DNA of 64,000 nucleotides from Limosilactobacillus difficilis (GTDB lineage Bacteria; Bacillota; Bacilli; Lactobacillales; Lactobacillaceae). The position numbers were made by a program, and so were the translations under genes. The DNA lies in assembly GCF_947387495.1 (NCBI RefSeq), contig NZ_CANDNU010000002.1:18793-82792 (forward strand). The letters are read 5' to 3'. Under the pieces are notes generated by a model that ran no database searches, was not told the DNA's origin, and was given only the letters and a program-made list of their open reading frames with translations. Below are positions 1 through 10,374 of the stretch, in pieces. Numbering within the stretch: the stretch's first letter is position 1; the number at the start of each line of letters is the position of its first letter.

Positions 1-232
1 TAGCCGAATGAATCTCGCGAGCATGGTTCATATTCATCACGACCTCAGTCGACCGCCCAACCATTACCGAGATGTAAATCAACGCGATCACTGCTGCAAT
101 AAAAATCCCGAAAACGGCTGAACCATTAAACCAATAGCCCAGAGCCGCCCCGACCAACGCCACCAGGAGAAAGAAGGCCGCCATCACTAAGCTGGTCTTT
201 CGTTTATTTCTCGCAATTTGTTGATATAGCAT
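1..232 (-). CDS. htpX: HtpX-like membrane zinc metalloprotease, N-terminal part
   Basis: Only the first ~77 residues lie in the window; the gene runs off the left edge. The frame starts at ATG 232 with MLYQQIARNKRKTSLVM, followed by two closely spaced hydrophobic segments and then a stretch ending VVMNMNHAREI, the conserved N-terminal architecture of HtpX. HtpX is a membrane-bound M48 protease that degrades misfolded membrane proteins. The catalytic HExxH region is beyond the edge, so activity cannot be judged. It follows lemA by one base, the usual lemA-htpX pairing in lactobacilli, so the two are almost certainly cotranscribed. Confidence 0.88.
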   Translation of the reverse strand, partial: MLYQQIARNKRKTSLVMAAFFLLVALVGAALGYWFNGSAVFGIFIAAVIALIYISVMVGRSTEVVMNMNHAREIHSA

Positions 233-233
233 T

Positions 234-806
234 TTACTTCACATCACTAAAGGAAACCTTTGGCGCCTGCTTGGCTGCTTCTGGTGCCTTCAAGAAGTCG
301 ATCTTCGTAAAGTGGCCCAGGCCCGCGATCAAGTTAGCCGGGAAGGTTTGGATCTTAGCGTTGTAGTTAGCAGCCGTGCTGTTGTATAACTGACGCGAAT
401 AAGAAATCTTATTTTCGGTGTTACTCAGTTCTTCCATCAGCTGGCTATACTCAGTGCTGGCCTTCAGGTCTGGATAATTCTCAGAAACCGCAATCAACGA
501 CTGGAGCGCCCCCGTCAATTGGTTGGCAACCGCCATCTTTTGCTGGTGGTCATCTGCCGGAACATGACTCAGTTCTGCCCGGAGCGACGTCACCTTGGAC
601 AAGGTATCGGCTTCGTGTTTGCTGTAACCCTTAACCGTCTCAACAAGGTTCGGGATCAAGTCGTTGCGCCGTTGCAACTGGACGTCAATCTGACTCCATG
701 ATTCTTGAACGTGAGTCCGCTGGTTGACGAGGTTGTTGTAAATCAGAATTCCCCACGCAATCAGCAAGACAATGACTACTAAAATAATAATCGTCGTCGT
801 ATTCAA
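234..806 (-). CDS. lemA: LemA family protein
   Basis: A single N-terminal membrane segment (IIILVVIVLLIAWGILIY) is followed by the helical LemA domain with its typical QESWSQIDVQLQRRNDLIPN block. The function of LemA is poorly known; the family is commonly linked to HtpX and envelope stress. The frame is open to a GTG at 815, but that codon overlaps the Shine-Dalgarno AAAGGAG; TTG at 806 sits about 8 bases after it and is the better start (190 residues). It is immediately upstream of htpX. Confidence 0.9.
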   Translation of the reverse strand: MNTTTIIILVVIVLLIAWGILIYNNLVNQRTHVQESWSQIDVQLQRRNDLIPNLVETVKGYSKHEADTLSKVTSLRAELSHVPADDHQQKMAVANQLTGALQSLIAVSENYPDLKASTEYSQLMEELSNTENKISYSRQLYNSTAANYNAKIQTFPANLIAGLGHFTKIDFLKAPEAAKQAPKVSFSDVK

Positions 807-1003
807 TTCGTTCACTCCTTTAATTTAGTACTCACAATTTTACCAGCTTTACCCGGCAAAAGATACTAATGTGATAGTAAACAATAAACGTTGATGGGCC
901 AGAACTGACGCCCCCCTAAGCGCGGAAGTCACCAGCGTATAACTTCCCCGATCAAAGCAAACTCGTGTACAATAAGCTTATTAAGTCCAGAGGAGGATTT
1001 TTT

Positions 1004-1474
1004 ATGAATATTCTATTTGTCTGCCTTGGTAATATCTGTCGCTCCGCGATGGCCGAAACCATGTTTAAGCAGATGGTGCAAGACGCTGGCCTGAGCGACC
1101 AGATTAGCGTCGATTCCGCTGGTACCAGCGATGAGGAGCATGGGCACCCAATGCACCCCGGTGCGCGGCGCGAGCTCAAAAAGCACGGCATGGACGGACG
1201 GGGTCATCACGCCCGGCAAATTAACCGCGAGGATTTCGCAACGGCAGATTTGATCGTTGGCATGGACGACATGAACATGCAAGACCTTAAGATGATGGCT
1301 CCTGCAGATTCCCACGCTAAGATTTACGCCATCTTTGACCTGCTGCCCGACCTGAAGGGCCAGGCAATTCCTGACCCGTGGTACACCCACCGTTTTGGCG
1401 ACACTTACGAAAGCCTAGCGACGGCCCTCCCATCGTGGCTGGATAAGTGCAAAGAAGATTTAAATAATAAATAA
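1004..1474 (+). CDS. Low-molecular-weight protein tyrosine phosphatase
   Basis: The 156-residue protein begins MNILFVCLGNICRS, containing the P-loop C-x5-R-S (CLGNICRS) in which the cysteine is the nucleophile. Near the C-terminus PDPWYTHRFGDTYES carries the D-P pair that supplies the general acid. Length and motif placement fit the LMW-PTP family, cytosolic enzymes that dephosphorylate phosphotyrosine or act on small aryl phosphates. The start at ATG 1004 is set by AGGAGG at 991-996; an upstream in-frame start lacks one. It is monocistronic and no tyrosine-kinase partner is visible nearby. Confidence 0.92.
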   Translation: MNILFVCLGNICRSAMAETMFKQMVQDAGLSDQISVDSAGTSDEEHGHPMHPGARRELKKHGMDGRGHHARQINREDFATADLIVGMDDMNMQDLKMMAPADSHAKIYAIFDLLPDLKGQAIPDPWYTHRFGDTYESLATALPSWLDKCKEDLNNK

Positions 1475-1675
1475 ATCACCTGTGTCCGATTTGTCTCCTA
1501 CGGCAGACCGGGCTTTTAATTTTTAAGTGAAAATCAACACCAGCTAAGCAATCACAACTTTCAGCAACCAATAAGATAATTATCCACGTGCTTTTCTCAA
1601 AATGAGTTAATTATTAGAAAGCGATGATAGAATCATAATAATTTCTAACTAAGAGAGAAAGGGACGTGATCAAAT

Positions 1676-2512
1676 ATGGATATTGCAACTCTTACTAACG
1701 TCAAATCCGGCAAAATCCGTGATCTGATTCGAAATGGTCAAATAACAAGCCCGACCGCCGGAATGGCAACCGGATACGCACAAGCTAACCTGGTCATCCT
1801 GCCTCGCCGTTGGGCCTGTGACTTCATTTTGTGGGCACGGTTCAATTCTGCCGCCTGCCCTCTCTTAGAAGTGATCGCCGGCAAACCGTTTACCAAACAA
1901 ATGGCGGCCGGTGCTAATATTTGCACGGACATCCCCAAATATCGCTTATACCGTTATGGCAAATACGTTGAAGAGGTCAGCGATGTCCAAAAGTACTGGA
2001 CAAACGACTCCGTGGCTTTTTTGATTGGGTGTTCTTTTTCATTTGAAGAAGCTTTGATCAAAGCCGGTATCGAAGTTCGCCACATCACTGAGCATTGCAA
2101 CGTTCCGATGTTTAAGACCAACCTGATGACCCACCCGGTTGGTCGCTTTCGGGGGCCAATGGTGGTTTCGATGCGGCCGATGACCCCAGCAAAAGCTCAG
2201 TTAGCCAAAAAAATTACGGCCGCCATGCCGAATGTCCATGGTGCACCCATTCAAATTGGCAATCCGCAGGCGATCGGCATTAACGACCTGATGCACCCCG
2301 ATTATGGCGACGCAGTAACCATTAAAGCGGGGGAAATCCCGGTCTTCTGGCCTTGTGGTGTTACCCCACAAGCCGCAATTGGAAATGCCCAGTTACCACT
2401 CGTCATCACTCACGCTCCCGGTCATATGTTCATTACTGACATCAAGAACTCAGATCTCAATGCCTACCTCAACATTCACCGGCCAGCATTGCCAAAACTG
2501 GCATTCAGTTGA
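1676..2512 (+). CDS. DUF1445 / putative hydro-lyase (D-glutamate cyclase-like)
   Basis: The 278-residue protein matches the UPF0317/DUF1445 family by its block pattern: RNGQITSPTAGMATGYAQANL at the N-terminus, SFSFEEALIKAGIEVRHI in the middle, RFRGPMVVSMRPMTP, and a C-terminal PVFWPCGVTPQAAI followed by THAPGHMFITD. Family members are annotated as putative hydro-lyases and relate to the mammalian D-glutamate cyclase domain; the substrate here is unknown. AAAGGGACG precedes ATG 1676. It is a lone gene between the phosphatase and a convergent sortase. Confidence 0.85.
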   Translation: MDIATLTNVKSGKIRDLIRNGQITSPTAGMATGYAQANLVILPRRWACDFILWARFNSAACPLLEVIAGKPFTKQMAAGANICTDIPKYRLYRYGKYVEEVSDVQKYWTNDSVAFLIGCSFSFEEALIKAGIEVRHITEHCNVPMFKTNLMTHPVGRFRGPMVVSMRPMTPAKAQLAKKITAAMPNVHGAPIQIGNPQAIGINDLMHPDYGDAVTIKAGEIPVFWPCGVTPQAAIGNAQLPLVITHAPGHMFITDIKNSDLNAYLNIHRPALPKLAFS

Positions 2513-2527
2513 CATCCTATTGGAAAA

Positions 2528-2564
2528 GCCCCCGAACTTAGCTGCGACAGCTAGGCTCTGGGGC
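2528..2564 (-). terminator. Hairpin, probable minus-strand terminator
   Basis: An inverted repeat with GCCCC/GGGGC outer arms and an AGCT/AGCT core lies between the convergent DUF1445 and sortase genes. On the minus strand it is followed by TTTT (2524-2527). The middle of the stem is imperfect. Confidence 0.4.
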
Positions 2565-2589
2565 CTGTTCGATCCACATATAAATAAAT

Positions 2590-2615
2590 GGGACTGAAGA
2601 TCTTACTCCAGCCCC
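2590..2615 (-). terminator. Hairpin after sortase gene
   Basis: On the minus strand GGGGCTGGAG pairs with CTTCAGTCCC (10 pairs including G-U) around a 6-base loop, 8 bases after the sortase stop. The tail is ATTTATTTAT, so U-rich but interrupted. Confidence 0.5.
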
Positions 2616-2623
2616 GTTTTCAT

Positions 2624-3319
2624 TTAACGTCCGTTCGTGTATTTACTGCTGAAGGCTTTCTGCGCCTTCTGCGGTGCCGAATTAAACGGCTCCGACTTCA
2701 CAAACCGCCCGCGAATCAGCAATCGCCGGGCCCCCGTTGCGTCACAAGTGATCATCGTGATAATCGGCTGCTTAGTGTCATTGACCACGTTGACCTGGGT
2801 CGCCGCAATAAAGGTCCGTTTATAAATCTTGTACTCGTAAACCCGCTTCAAGTCCGTCAAATAAACCATCTGCCCAACCTTGGCATGGTAATACAGAGGA
2901 GAGAACAAAATTTTGCTCCCATGAGCCATGTTGTGACCGGCCAGCGCGTAGTTTCCCTGGCCCATCTTCATGCCAGGGCGCATCGTTCCGGCCGCCAGGG
3001 CCAAGGTTGTGTTATCAACCCCTTTGGCAATCGGAATCGTCATGTTAATGTCTGGTACTGAAACCTCACCGATCACGTGAATTTGCTGCCGATTTGCCCG
3101 GGCCTGGGCCGCCGACTGAAGGTTAAGGTCTTTGACGTCGCTGAAATTATAGGTTGCTTTTTTCTTGTTATTTTGCGCAATCGACTGCTTGCTTACCTTG
3201 GGTTGGTAGCTCGCCACCAGATGTTCTTTAATCGGCTGGTTAAAGATCAGGACAAGCCCCACCACCAGTAAAATTGCCATCAGGATCCAGCGGAGCCATG
3301 GTCGTCTTTTTTTCATCAT
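2624..3319 (-). CDS. srtA: Class A sortase
   Basis: About 231 residues: a basic N-terminus (MMKKRRPWLRW), one membrane anchor (ILMAILLVVGLVLIFNQ), then the sortase barrel. The catalytic histidine is in YALAGHNMAHG, the cysteine in ITMITCDATG, and the arginine in RRLLIRGRF, the order H-C-R of a class A housekeeping sortase. It attaches LPXTG proteins to the cell wall, for example the LPQTG protein encoded at 34018-36696 if that were intact. The frame is open to TTG 3331, but GAGGAG lies between that codon and the ATG pair at 3319/3316, so translation starts at one of those. Confidence 0.9.
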   Translation of the reverse strand: MMKKRRPWLRWILMAILLVVGLVLIFNQPIKEHLVASYQPKVSKQSIAQNNKKKATYNFSDVKDLNLQSAAQARANRQQIHVIGEVSVPDINMTIPIAKGVDNTTLALAAGTMRPGMKMGQGNYALAGHNMAHGSKILFSPLYYHAKVGQMVYLTDLKRVYEYKIYKRTFIAATQVNVVNDTKQPIITMITCDATGARRLLIRGRFVKSEPFNSAPQKAQKAFSSKYTNGR

Positions 3320-3362
3320 TCTTCTCCTCAAATTGTTAATCAGCTATCAGTATACTCGCACC

Positions 3363-3393
3363 AAAAGAAAAAAGCGATGCCGAAGCACCGCTT
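3363..3393 (-). terminator. Intrinsic terminator of rpmE2
   Basis: On the minus strand AAGCGGTGC pairs with GCATCGCTT around a TTCG loop (3372-3393), followed by TTTTTCTTTT (3362-3371), just after the rpmE2 stop. Confidence 0.85.
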
Positions 3394-3401
3394 GATTAGC
3401 C

Positions 3402-3647
3402 TTACTTGAGGCCGTATTTCTTGTTGAATTTGTCCACCGCACCATCGGCCTTGTTGAACTTTTGTTTGCCGGTGTAGAACGGGTGTGAGTCTGAGGTAAC
3501 TTCAACCCGGATCAGCGGGTATTCGTTACCATCTTCCCACTTCGTCGTTTCCTTTGAAGTGGCGGTTGAACCGGAAATGAACTTGTAACCAGTAGCTGAA
3601 TCTTCAAACACTACCAGGTGGTAATCTGGATGAATTCCTTGCTTCAT
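3402..3647 (-). CDS. rpmE2: 50S ribosomal protein L31 type B
   Basis: The 81-residue protein [16 protein letters not shown]...KFNKKYGLK is L31 type B: it has the family FYTGKQKF segment and no cysteine at all, so it is the zinc-free (C-minus) paralogue. In other Firmicutes such forms can replace zinc-binding L31 when zinc is scarce. The frame extends upstream to 3743, but the ATG at 3647 has AAAGGAG at the right distance and matches the family start. It has its own promoter and terminator, so it is monocistronic. Confidence 0.95.
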   Translation of the reverse strand: MKQGIHPDYHLVVFEDSATGYKFISGSTATSKETTKWEDGNEYPLIRVEVTSDSHPFYTGKQKFNKADGAVDKFNKKYGLK

Positions 3648-3714
3648 AATTATTTCTCCTTTGCCATGAATCATTGCCTGAAACATAGTTCTTCTTCGTT
3701 TTGTCAACTTTTGC

Positions 3715-3743
3715 ATAATAGCATAATTCCTGCCATCATGCAA
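3715..3743 (-). promoter_or_regulatory. Predicted sigma-A promoter of rpmE2
   Basis: TTGCAT (3738-3743) and TATTAT (3715-3720), minus strand, are separated by 17 bases and lie between the murA stop and rpmE2. Confidence 0.6.
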
Positions 3744-3748
3744 GCACC

Positions 3749-5029
3749 TTAGTGCAGATCAACCTTCGCATCCTCATCGAGAATGGAAACGTCAGCATTT
3801 AACCGGTTGAGTTTCCACACGATCCGGTCGTAGCCTCGCAGGATGTTGCTGGCGTGATGAATCACCGTCGTGCCGTGAGCCATCAAAGCCGCAATCATCA
3901 GGGCAGCCCCCGCCCGAATTTCACCGGCCTCGACATCGGCCCCGTGAAGGTCCGGCGAATGGTCAATCGTGATAAGGCCATTATTGGCGCTGATCCGCAC
4001 CCCCATCTTTTGCAACTGAGGGATGTGGCCGACCCGCTTAGGATAAATGGTATCTTGCACGGTACTGTGGCCCTCCGCCTTGGCCATCAGCGGTGTCAAG
4101 GGTTGCTGCAAGTCAGTCGCAAAGCCTGGATAAGGACTAGTCTTGACCTTTACCCCGTGCAACTGGTCCGACTTCGGTACGTAAATCTTATCACTGTCAA
4201 TCTGAAGCTTGACCCCCATCTCAATCATCTTGCTGGTGTAAGCCTCAAGGTGTTCAGGAATCACGTTATTGAGCATCACCCCATCGCCCATGGCTGCTGC
4301 CAGCGAGAGGTAAGTCCCGGTTTCAATTCGGTCCGCAATCACAGTATGGGTATTCATCGACTGAAGAGTGTCGACCCCAGTAATCCGGATCTGCGTCGTC
4401 CCGGTTCCCCGAATTTCAGCTCCCATGTTGTTCAAAAAGGTCGCGAGGTCGATAATTTCTGGCTCCCGCGCGGCATTTTCGATAATCGTCGTTCCCTTTG
4501 CCCGAACGGCGGCCAAAATTGCGTTAATCGTCGCACCGACGGAAACTACATCTAAAAAGATATGGCTGCCGTGCAAGCCGTCAGGCGCTTCCAGGTGCAC
4601 GGTTCCGTTATTTTCCGAAACCGTCGCGCCAAGACACTTAAAGGCTTTTAAATGCTGGTCAATTGGCCGTGGTCCGATGTTGTCCCCACCGGGAAAAGTC
4701 AGTGTTGCCCGGTGAAAACGTCCCAGTAAGGCCCCCATAAAGTAGTACGAAGCCCGCAAACTTTTAATCGCCTTACTTGGCAATTCCGCTTCCACGATCT
4801 GGGTCGGGTCAATATCCAAAACCCCGTGACTAAAAGATGATTTCACATTCATCGACTGTAGAATAATCATCAGGTTGTGGACGTCCAATATGTCAGGAAC
4901 GGTGTCAAAACGAACCGGAGTATCTGCCAGGATTGCCGCCGGAATTAGCGCCACTGTCGAATTTTTAGCGCCCCCAATAGTTACTTCACCGCTTAAACGG
5001 TTTCCCCCTTTAATGATCATCTTTTTCAT
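3749..5029 (-). CDS. murA: UDP-N-acetylglucosamine 1-carboxyvinyltransferase
   Basis: The 426-residue enzyme transfers enolpyruvate from PEP to UDP-GlcNAc, the first committed step of peptidoglycan synthesis. Visible family features are [18 protein letters not shown] at the N-terminus and [17 protein letters not shown] in the middle. The active-site loop reads [15 protein letters not shown], so the usual catalytic cysteine (GGC) is aspartate (GAC codon, checked in the DNA). Cys-to-Asp enzymes are known to stay active and to resist fosfomycin, as in Mycobacterium and Chlamydia. Whether a second murA with Cys exists elsewhere cannot be seen. It lies downstream of pyrG on the same strand. Confidence 0.93.
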   Translation of the reverse strand: MKKMIIKGGNRLSGEVTIGGAKNSTVALIPAAILADTPVRFDTVPDILDVHNLMIILQSMNVKSSFSHGVLDIDPTQIVEAELPSKAIKSLRASYYFMGALLGRFHRATLTFPGGDNIGPRPIDQHLKAFKCLGATVSENNGTVHLEAPDGLHGSHIFLDVVSVGATINAILAAVRAKGTTIIENAAREPEIIDLATFLNNMGAEIRGTGTTQIRITGVDTLQSMNTHTVIADRIETGTYLSLAAAMGDGVMLNNVIPEHLEAYTSKMIEMGVKLQIDSDKIYVPKSDQLHGVKVKTSPYPGFATDLQQPLTPLMAKAEGHSTVQDTIYPKRVGHIPQLQKMGVRISANNGLITIDHSPDLHGADVEAGEIRAGAALMIAALMAHGTTVIHHASNILRGYDRIVWKLNRLNADVSILDEDAKVDLH

Positions 5030-5150
5030 CGCTCAACGTCCTCGTTTCAAAATAATCTTTCACGTTACTGCGAAAAACAGTCAATAATTATGATAATTAA
5101 CTTCAAAGCTAATTACAACCGTCTTCAGTAAATCGTTTCGCAAACTTTGA

Positions 5151-6866
<1,716 letters not shown>

Positions 6867-6873
6867 TTGGAAA

Positions 6874-6902
6874 ATAGTACAAGCCGGAGGAGAATTAGTC
6901 AA
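6874..6902 (-). promoter_or_regulatory. pyrG promoter
   Basis: TTGACT (6897-6902) and TACTAT (6874-6879) on the minus strand have a 17-base spacer; the GGGC start is 7 bases downstream. Confidence 0.75.
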
Positions 6903-6927
6903 CCCCCTTCAGTACTTATCAATTTTT

Positions 6928-7503
6928 TTATTCTTCGTCACCATCACCAAGACTGTCATCGTCGGCATCATTATGCAACTCAGTCAGCTGGTCTTCCAGG
7001 TTGTCGTCACCCAGGTCGCTATCGTCGTCTGGATTGTCTTCGTCATAATCGTCGTCCGAATCAGAATCAGTGTCAGCGTCGTCCAGGTCGTCATCCTCAG
7101 GGTCGTCGTTGTCATAATCGATCACGTCGTCATCATCATCGGTCCCGGCCAGGAAGGCGTTAACCTTGCGCCGCTTCTTCTTTGGCCGTTCTTCGTCGTC
7201 CTCGTCGTTATCGCCGACAGTGGCTTCGTCAATTGATTCGTATGGGTACCATGAACGAAGGCCCCAGGTGTTGTCACCAAGGGAAATGAAGCTGCCGTCG
7301 ATATTCAAGTCAGTGTAGAATTGTGACAAACGCTCACGAATTTCTTCGTCACTCTTGCCCAGGTATTGTTGAATTTCGTTTGTCAAGTCGACAAAAGCCA
7401 TCGCCTTACCGTGCTCGTTGAGAATAGCATGAGCCACCTCGACCATTGACAGCTCTGACTTATCCTGGCCATCAAATACCTTCAAATCCAAACTGGTGCA
7501 CAT
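6928..7503 (-). CDS. rpoE: RNA polymerase delta subunit
   Basis: The N-terminal ~95 residues form the folded HARE-HTH domain ([19 protein letters not shown], then [16 protein letters not shown]). A basic patch PKKKRRK follows, and then a disordered tail of nearly unbroken Asp/Glu, the hallmark of delta. It binds core RNA polymerase, lowers nonspecific nucleic-acid binding and speeds recycling. ATG 7503 has GAAGGG directly next to it, too close; TTG 7491, giving LDLKVFDGQ like the usual MELKAFDG start, is a real alternative. It lies upstream of pyrG with its own promoter. Confidence 0.95.
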   Translation of the reverse strand: MCTSLDLKVFDGQDKSELSMVEVAHAILNEHGKAMAFVDLTNEIQQYLGKSDEEIRERLSQFYTDLNIDGSFISLGDNTWGLRSWYPYESIDEATVGDNDEDDEERPKKKRRKVNAFLAGTDDDDDVIDYDNDDPEDDDLDDADTDSDSDDDYDEDNPDDDSDLGDDNLEDQLTELHNDADDDSLGDGDEE

Positions 7504-7526
7504 CCCTTCGAAAAAGTCTAAACTTT

Positions 7527-7555
7527 ATAATACAATATCAAACATTGAATTGCAA
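7527..7555 (-). promoter_or_regulatory. Predicted rpoE promoter
   Basis: TTGCAA (7550-7555) and TATTAT (7527-7532), minus strand, have a 17-base spacer. It overlaps the 3' end of the DUF1934 gene. Confidence 0.65.
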
Positions 7556-7963
7556 TCTCAACTGGTATTCACCAACCATCATCCCCTGCGAATGCAGCTG
7601 GTAGTGGATCTTAACTTGCCCAGAATGGTCCGCCCAATCGACTTCTTTTTGCAGTTCCTTCGTGACTACACGGAGGTCAATATCACCGTACTGGGTGTGA
7701 TAGCGGCTCGCCGTCGCCTGCGTTTGGTCAAACAAAAAATCAGTCTCCGGCACGCCCTGGCGGCTGAGACGGACGGTATCGGTTAGCAACTTAAATTGAA
7801 CCGGTGTGGCCACACCATGCTGGTGTTCTGTGTAGCGCAGATAATGCTGATGATCGTTAAAGGCAACCAGCTGACCGGCTTCGTCAAAGTGAAAACTTTG
7901 GGACTGACCATCCTGATTAATGGTCGTCGTCAAATGAACTTGAACTGGTGTAATTTCTTTCAT
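7538..7963 (-). CDS. DUF1934 (YwiB-like) beta-barrel protein
   Basis: The 141-residue protein is rich in beta-strand-like alternations (VQVHLTTTINQDGQSQSFHF, FKLLTDTVRLSRQG, VKIHYQLHSQGMMVGEYQLRLQF) and has no signal peptide. Pattern and length match DUF1934, small lipocalin-like proteins of unknown function often found by rpoE or argS in Firmicutes. A strong SD (GGAGG) precedes ATG 7963. Its last codons overlap the rpoE promoter, so rpoE may be read both from its own promoter and through this gene. Confidence 0.8.
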   Translation of the reverse strand: MKEITPVQVHLTTTINQDGQSQSFHFDEAGQLVAFNDHQHYLRYTEHQHGVATPVQFKLLTDTVRLSRQGVPETDFLFDQTQATASRYHTQYGDIDLRVVTKELQKEVDWADHSGQVKIHYQLHSQGMMVGEYQLRLQFNV

Positions 7964-8050
7964 AAGTTAATCCTCCGAACCCACATTATAGCGGCTCGCC
8001 AGCGAAAATGCAGTAACTTTGTCCCGAGCCGTCAGAATCATTATAATCCT

Positions 8051-8059
8051 TGCTATAAT
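8051..8059 (+). promoter_or_regulatory. Extended -10 promoter of the HD gene
   Basis: TGCTATAAT is a consensus extended -10 element 33 bases before the ATG at 8092. No good -35 is seen 17 bases upstream, which an extended -10 can tolerate. Confidence 0.55.
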
Positions 8060-8091
8060 ATAAGAAATTAGTCAGCAAAGTGAGGTTTACT

Positions 8092-9465
8092 ATGAGTTTT
8101 TCAGATGAACGTCTCCAGCGTGAAAAGGTCTTTCGCGACCCAATCCACGGTACCATTACGGTTGACAACCAGATTATTCTCGACCTGATCGACACTCCTG
8201 AGTTTCAGCGCCTGCGTCGGGTCAAACAGCTCGGCACCACCTCACTTGTCTTTCATGGAGCCGAACACTCACGCTTCGGTCACTGTCTCGGCGTCTACGA
8301 AATTGCTAGGCGGATGTGCAACCACTTCCAGCGCAACTATCCGTCTCAGCAGCCGGGCGACGGCCGCTGGGACGATCGAGAACGGCCGATTGCCCTCTGC
8401 GCGGCCCTCTTGCATGACCTCGGCCATGGTCCTTTTTCGCACACCTTCGAGCACATTTTCAAGACAAATCATGAGGCAATCACCCGGCAGCTGATTACCA
8501 GTCCCCAAACCAACGTCAACCGTATTCTGCGCCGTTGCGGAGCCGACTTTCCGCAAAAGGTTGCCAGCGTGATCGACCACACCTATCCCAACCAGCAAGT
8601 CGTTCAGATGATTTCGAGCCAGGTGGACGCCGACCGGATGGACTATCTGCAACGTGACGCCTACTATACCGGAACCAATTACGGCAAGTTCGACCTGGAC
8701 CGTGTCCTCCGGGTGATGCAACCGACAAAAGACGGAATCTCATTCTCCATGTCAGGAATGCACGCCGTCGAAGACTATATTATCTCCCGGCTGCAGATGT
8801 ATCTGCAAGTCTACTTCCATCCCGTTACTCGCTCACTGGAGGTAATCCTTGACCATCTCTTGATGCGGGCTAAATACCTCTACCAGCACCCCCGAATGGC
8901 AGAACCTGAATTTACGCCCCGCTTACTGATGCCCTTTTTCAGCGGCCACTTCAGTCTCAACGACTACCTGGCACTCGACGACGGCAGCCTGACGACCTAC
9001 TTCACCCACTGGAAAGGGGCCCACGATGATATCTTGCGTGATTTAGCCCACCGTTTCCTGGACCGGCGGCCCTTCAAGTCGGTAGAATACGATGCCCAGA
9101 CCGCGAAACTACTGCCACGTTTGCGAGATCTCACCACCCGGGCGGGTTTTGACAGCAACTACTTCACTGCCGTCAACTCCAGTTACAAGCTCCCTTACGA
9201 CACCTACCATCCCCAAGCCTCCGAGCCGCAAACCCAGATCGAGCTCCGCCAGCCCGATGGTTCGCAGGTTGAGCTCTCCCAAGTCAGTACCCTGGTTGCC
9301 AGTGTTTCCGGCAAAGAGGCTGGTGACCAGCGTTTCTTCTTCCCGCGCGAGATGTTGAGTCAGGAGGGTGATGAGCTCTTCCAACCACTCTATGATGAAT
9401 TCCAATCTTATCTCAAAAATAATCACTTAGTCGACCCCCGAAAGGAAAAACATCATGACAATTAA
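8092..9465 (+). CDS. HD-domain hydrolase (YwfO/dNTPase-like)
   Basis: The 457-residue cytosolic protein begins MSFSDERLQREKVFRDPIHG, the family signature. The metal-binding HD residues are HSRFGHCLGV (first His) and ALLHDLGHGPFSHTFEH, with a later D in SSQVDADRMDYL. This is the family of dGTPase/SAMHD1-like HD proteins, which includes B. subtilis YwfO; some hydrolyse dNTPs, others have unknown nucleotides as substrate. GAGG at 8082 sets the start at ATG 8092. It overlaps the HAD phosphatase by 11 bases, so the two form an operon. Confidence 0.88.
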   Translation: MSFSDERLQREKVFRDPIHGTITVDNQIILDLIDTPEFQRLRRVKQLGTTSLVFHGAEHSRFGHCLGVYEIARRMCNHFQRNYPSQQPGDGRWDDRERPIALCAALLHDLGHGPFSHTFEHIFKTNHEAITRQLITSPQTNVNRILRRCGADFPQKVASVIDHTYPNQQVVQMISSQVDADRMDYLQRDAYYTGTNYGKFDLDRVLRVMQPTKDGISFSMSGMHAVEDYIISRLQMYLQVYFHPVTRSLEVILDHLLMRAKYLYQHPRMAEPEFTPRLLMPFFSGHFSLNDYLALDDGSLTTYFTHWKGAHDDILRDLAHRFLDRRPFKSVEYDAQTAKLLPRLRDLTTRAGFDSNYFTAVNSSYKLPYDTYHPQASEPQTQIELRQPDGSQVELSQVSTLVASVSGKEAGDQRFFFPREMLSQEGDELFQPLYDEFQSYLKNNHLVDPRKEKHHDN

Positions 9466-10276
9466 AATGATCGCAATCGATATCGACGGCACCTTAAATA
9501 ACGACAATCACCACATCACCCCGGCTGTCAAAAAAGCTATCCAGACTGCGGTCCAACAAGGGATTAAGATTGTCCTCTGTACTGGCCGCCCCATGCCTGG
9601 GGTCTGGCCCTACCTCCAGGACCTAAACCTGCAAGGCCGCGATGACCAATACGTAATCAGTTTTAACGGCGGTCTCGCTCAAACCACCAACGGCCAAATT
9701 GAAGCCCACTACACGATTGACTTTGATGACTACCTGGATTGGGAATTATTTGCCCGCCAAGCAAACGTCCACGCCCATATGGAAACTGCCGAGGATATTT
9801 ACACAGCCAACCAGGACATCAGCCGCTATAGCATCGTTGAGACTTACCTCGCCAATATGCGGCTCCATTACCGTTCAATGGACCAGATCAATGCCATGCG
9901 GAATCATATTACCATCTGCAAGCTGATGATGCTGGGAGATAAAGAAGAATTGGACCGGGTCTATCAGCAGATTCCCGCCCGCATCCAGGAGAAGTTCCAT
10001 ATCCTCCGCAGTGAAGATTTCTACATCGAGTACATCAATAAGGCTGCCAGCAAGGGAAACGCACTCCGCAATCTAGGACAAAGGCTCGGGATCCAGCAAA
10101 ATGAGATCATGGCCCTGGGCAACGGCGGTAACGATCTGTCGATGATCAAATACGCTGGCCTCGGCGTCGCGATGGGTAATTCAATTCCCCAGGTACTGGA
10201 CCTGGCCGACGTCGTAACCGCGGACAATAATCACGACGGGGTTGCCGCCGCGATCAACAAATACGTTCTGAAATAG
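9455..10276 (+). CDS. Cof-type HAD phosphatase
   Basis: The 273-residue protein has the class IIB HAD motifs in order: motif I MIAIDIDGTLNNDN, motif II VLCTGRP, the C2 cap in the middle third, lysine of motif III in NKAASKGNALRNL, and motif IV ALGNGGNDLSMI. Such enzymes dephosphorylate sugar phosphates, FMN or other small phosphoesters; the substrate cannot be told from sequence. The start overlaps the end of the HD hydrolase gene and is followed by a good terminator. Confidence 0.92.
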   Translation: MTIKMIAIDIDGTLNNDNHHITPAVKKAIQTAVQQGIKIVLCTGRPMPGVWPYLQDLNLQGRDDQYVISFNGGLAQTTNGQIEAHYTIDFDDYLDWELFARQANVHAHMETAEDIYTANQDISRYSIVETYLANMRLHYRSMDQINAMRNHITICKLMMLGDKEELDRVYQQIPARIQEKFHILRSEDFYIEYINKAASKGNALRNLGQRLGIQQNEIMALGNGGNDLSMIKYAGLGVAMGNSIPQVLDLADVVTADNNHDGVAAAINKYVLK

Positions 10277-10293
10277 TGTCCGTTGCCAAAACA

Positions 10294-10326
10294 AAAGGGA
10301 CTGGAGAAAATTCCAGCCCCTTTTTT
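10294..10326 (+). terminator. Intrinsic terminator of the HD/HAD operon
   Basis: AAAAGGGACTGGA pairs with TCCAGCCCCTTTT around GAAAAT, ending in six T. Confidence 0.9.
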
Positions 10327-10374
10327 GTATTATTAGGTGATCGTCGCAATAAGAAGCGCGCTTTGATCCCTTTT

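Noticed and set aside
6973-7236. Plus-strand ORF opposite the rpoE tail
   Set aside because: Mirror image of the Asp/Glu repeat codons; low-complexity Val/Ile artefact.
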